Source: Planctomycetota bacterium | GTDB lineage: Bacteria; Planctomycetota; J058; J103 | DNA: 8,304 nt | Direction of reading: 5' to 3' | NCBI GenBank assembly: GCA_003694875.1 | Contig: RFJN01000266.1 | Location: 1 to 8,304 of the forward strand | Shown: positions 7,768-8,304 of the stretch, one piece after another | How positions within the stretch are numbered: the stretch's first letter is position 1 | Layout: the number at the start of each line of letters is the position of its first letter | The notes under the pieces: model-generated | Databases searched by the model: none | What the model saw: the letters and a program-made list of their open reading frames with translations, nothing else | What the model was told of the DNA's origin: nothing | Program-made: the position numbers and the translations under genes

Positions 7768-8220
7768 CTAGCCCCGGCGGGCGCGGCGTCGGCCGTGCGG
7801 GCGGCTCTCGGCGTACGGCTTCCACGCGCCGGCGTCCGCGAGCGTGGTCTGCTCGGCCCACTGCGCGTACGCCGCATCGAGCCGCTCCCACATGGGGTGC
7901 AGCGGACACGGGTGCTCGGCGTCGCACTCGCCCCAGCCGAAGGCGCAGCGGTGCCGCCGCGGGGTGAAGTCGACCGCGGCGAGCACCTCCGCGAGCCGGA
8001 TCTCGCTCGCCGGCCGCGCAAGCCGGAAGCCGCCGCCGTGCCCCTTCTGCGAGGTGAGCAGCTCGCGCAGCACGAGCTTGCGCAGGATCTTGGCGAGGTA
8101 GTGCTGCGGCACCCCGGTCGCCTCGGACAGATCGCGCGCCCGCACCGCCGTCTCCGGCGGCTGCGAGGCCAGATACGCCATGGCGCGCAGCGCGTACTCG
8201 GCCGTCTGCGGTAGCAGCAT
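7768..8220 (-). CDS. Rrf2-family transcriptional regulator, IscR-like, predicted [2Fe-2S] sensor
   Basis: This encodes 150 residues. Rrf2 proteins are dimeric winged-helix regulators, many of which sense iron-sulfur status, nitric oxide or redox through a bound cluster. The ATG at 8220 gives the canonical N-terminus MLLPQTAEYALRAMAYLA, and AGGAGG lies six to seven nt upstream; the frame continues upstream to 8301 without a site. The recognition region is VRARDLSEATGVPQHYLAKI (26-45), then LVLRELLTSQKGHGGGFRLARP with the family's KGxxGG wing. Cys92, Cys99 and Cys105 with His108 (RCAFGWGECDAEHPCPLH) match IscR's C92, C98, C104 and H107, with one extra residue between the first two. A (Cys)3(His)1 [2Fe-2S] cluster is therefore likely. 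It is not iscR by context, as no isc genes are adjacent in the window. The tail is Arg-rich (RPHGRRRARRG). Its targets are unknown; the downstream PEP-CTERM gene is a possibility only. No promoter was recognised in 8221-8304. Confidence 0.92.
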   Translation of the reverse strand: MLLPQTAEYALRAMAYLASQPPETAVRARDLSEATGVPQHYLAKILRKLVLRELLTSQKGHGGGFRLARPASEIRLAEVLAAVDFTPRRHRCAFGWGECDAEHPCPLHPMWERLDAAYAQWAEQTTLADAGAWKPYAESRPHGRRRARRG

Positions 8221-8226
8221 CGCAGC

Positions 8227-8232
8227 CCTCCT
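8227..8232 (-). promoter_or_regulatory. Ribosome binding site of the Rrf2 gene
   Basis: AGGAGG on the minus strand lies six nt before the ATG at 8220. It settles the start over the longer open frame that reaches an ATG at 8301 near the window edge. Confidence 0.75.
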
Positions 8233-8304
8233 GTGGCGGCCCGCCCGAGCGAGGCGAGCGGTCGCAAGCCCCCGTCCGGACTCGCGGATCTCTGGATCCA
8301 TGAA

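Noticed and set aside
7748..7768. GGCTC/GAGCC hairpin overlapping the Rrf2 stop codon as a terminator
   Set aside because: The stem has only five pairs, it overlaps the stop codon, and no U-tract follows.

Overview
The window is a GC-rich (about two-thirds G+C by eye) bacterial chromosomal segment carrying five genes, all on the minus strand. The likely source is a pseudomonadote (gamma- or betaproteobacterium). The pointers are a PriA of proteobacterial type, a PEP-CTERM sorting signal (typical of exopolysaccharide-producing Gram-negatives), DUF4382-type lipoproteins and an IscR-like Rrf2 regulator. The genus cannot be fixed from this sequence.

Layout in the direction of transcription (high to low coordinates): (1) 8220-7768, an Rrf2-family regulator with three Cys and one His placed almost as in IscR; (2) 7767-7347, a 421-bp gap with no credible gene, holding a nested dyad and a good candidate promoter; (3) 7346-5157, a 729-residue secreted beta-solenoid protein ending in a PEP-CTERM anchor, followed by a strong 13-bp stem-loop; (4) 4946-2910, an intact priA (primosomal helicase) with its own candidate promoter; (5) 2647-1352 and 1172-<1, two tandem paralogous lipoproteins with DUF4382-like and DUF5666-like regions. 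The second lipoprotein gene is cut by the window edge only a few codons before its expected stop. They are separated by a perfect 14-bp stem-loop.

The genes do not look like one operon. Gaps of 179 to 421 bp, candidate promoters ahead of three genes and strong stem-loops after two argue for separate transcription units. priA is a housekeeping gene. The other units are an envelope or surface set: one exosortase-dependent surface protein and two outer-membrane-type lipoproteins. No exosortase or polysaccharide genes are in the window.

The most notable signal is the lipoprotein pair. The two genes have diverged to roughly 60% identity at the protein level, yet share a nearly identical 3' end. 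Only one of them has acquired a His/Gly-rich linker between its two DUF5666-like halves. No CRISPR array, insertion sequence, tRNA or rRNA was seen.
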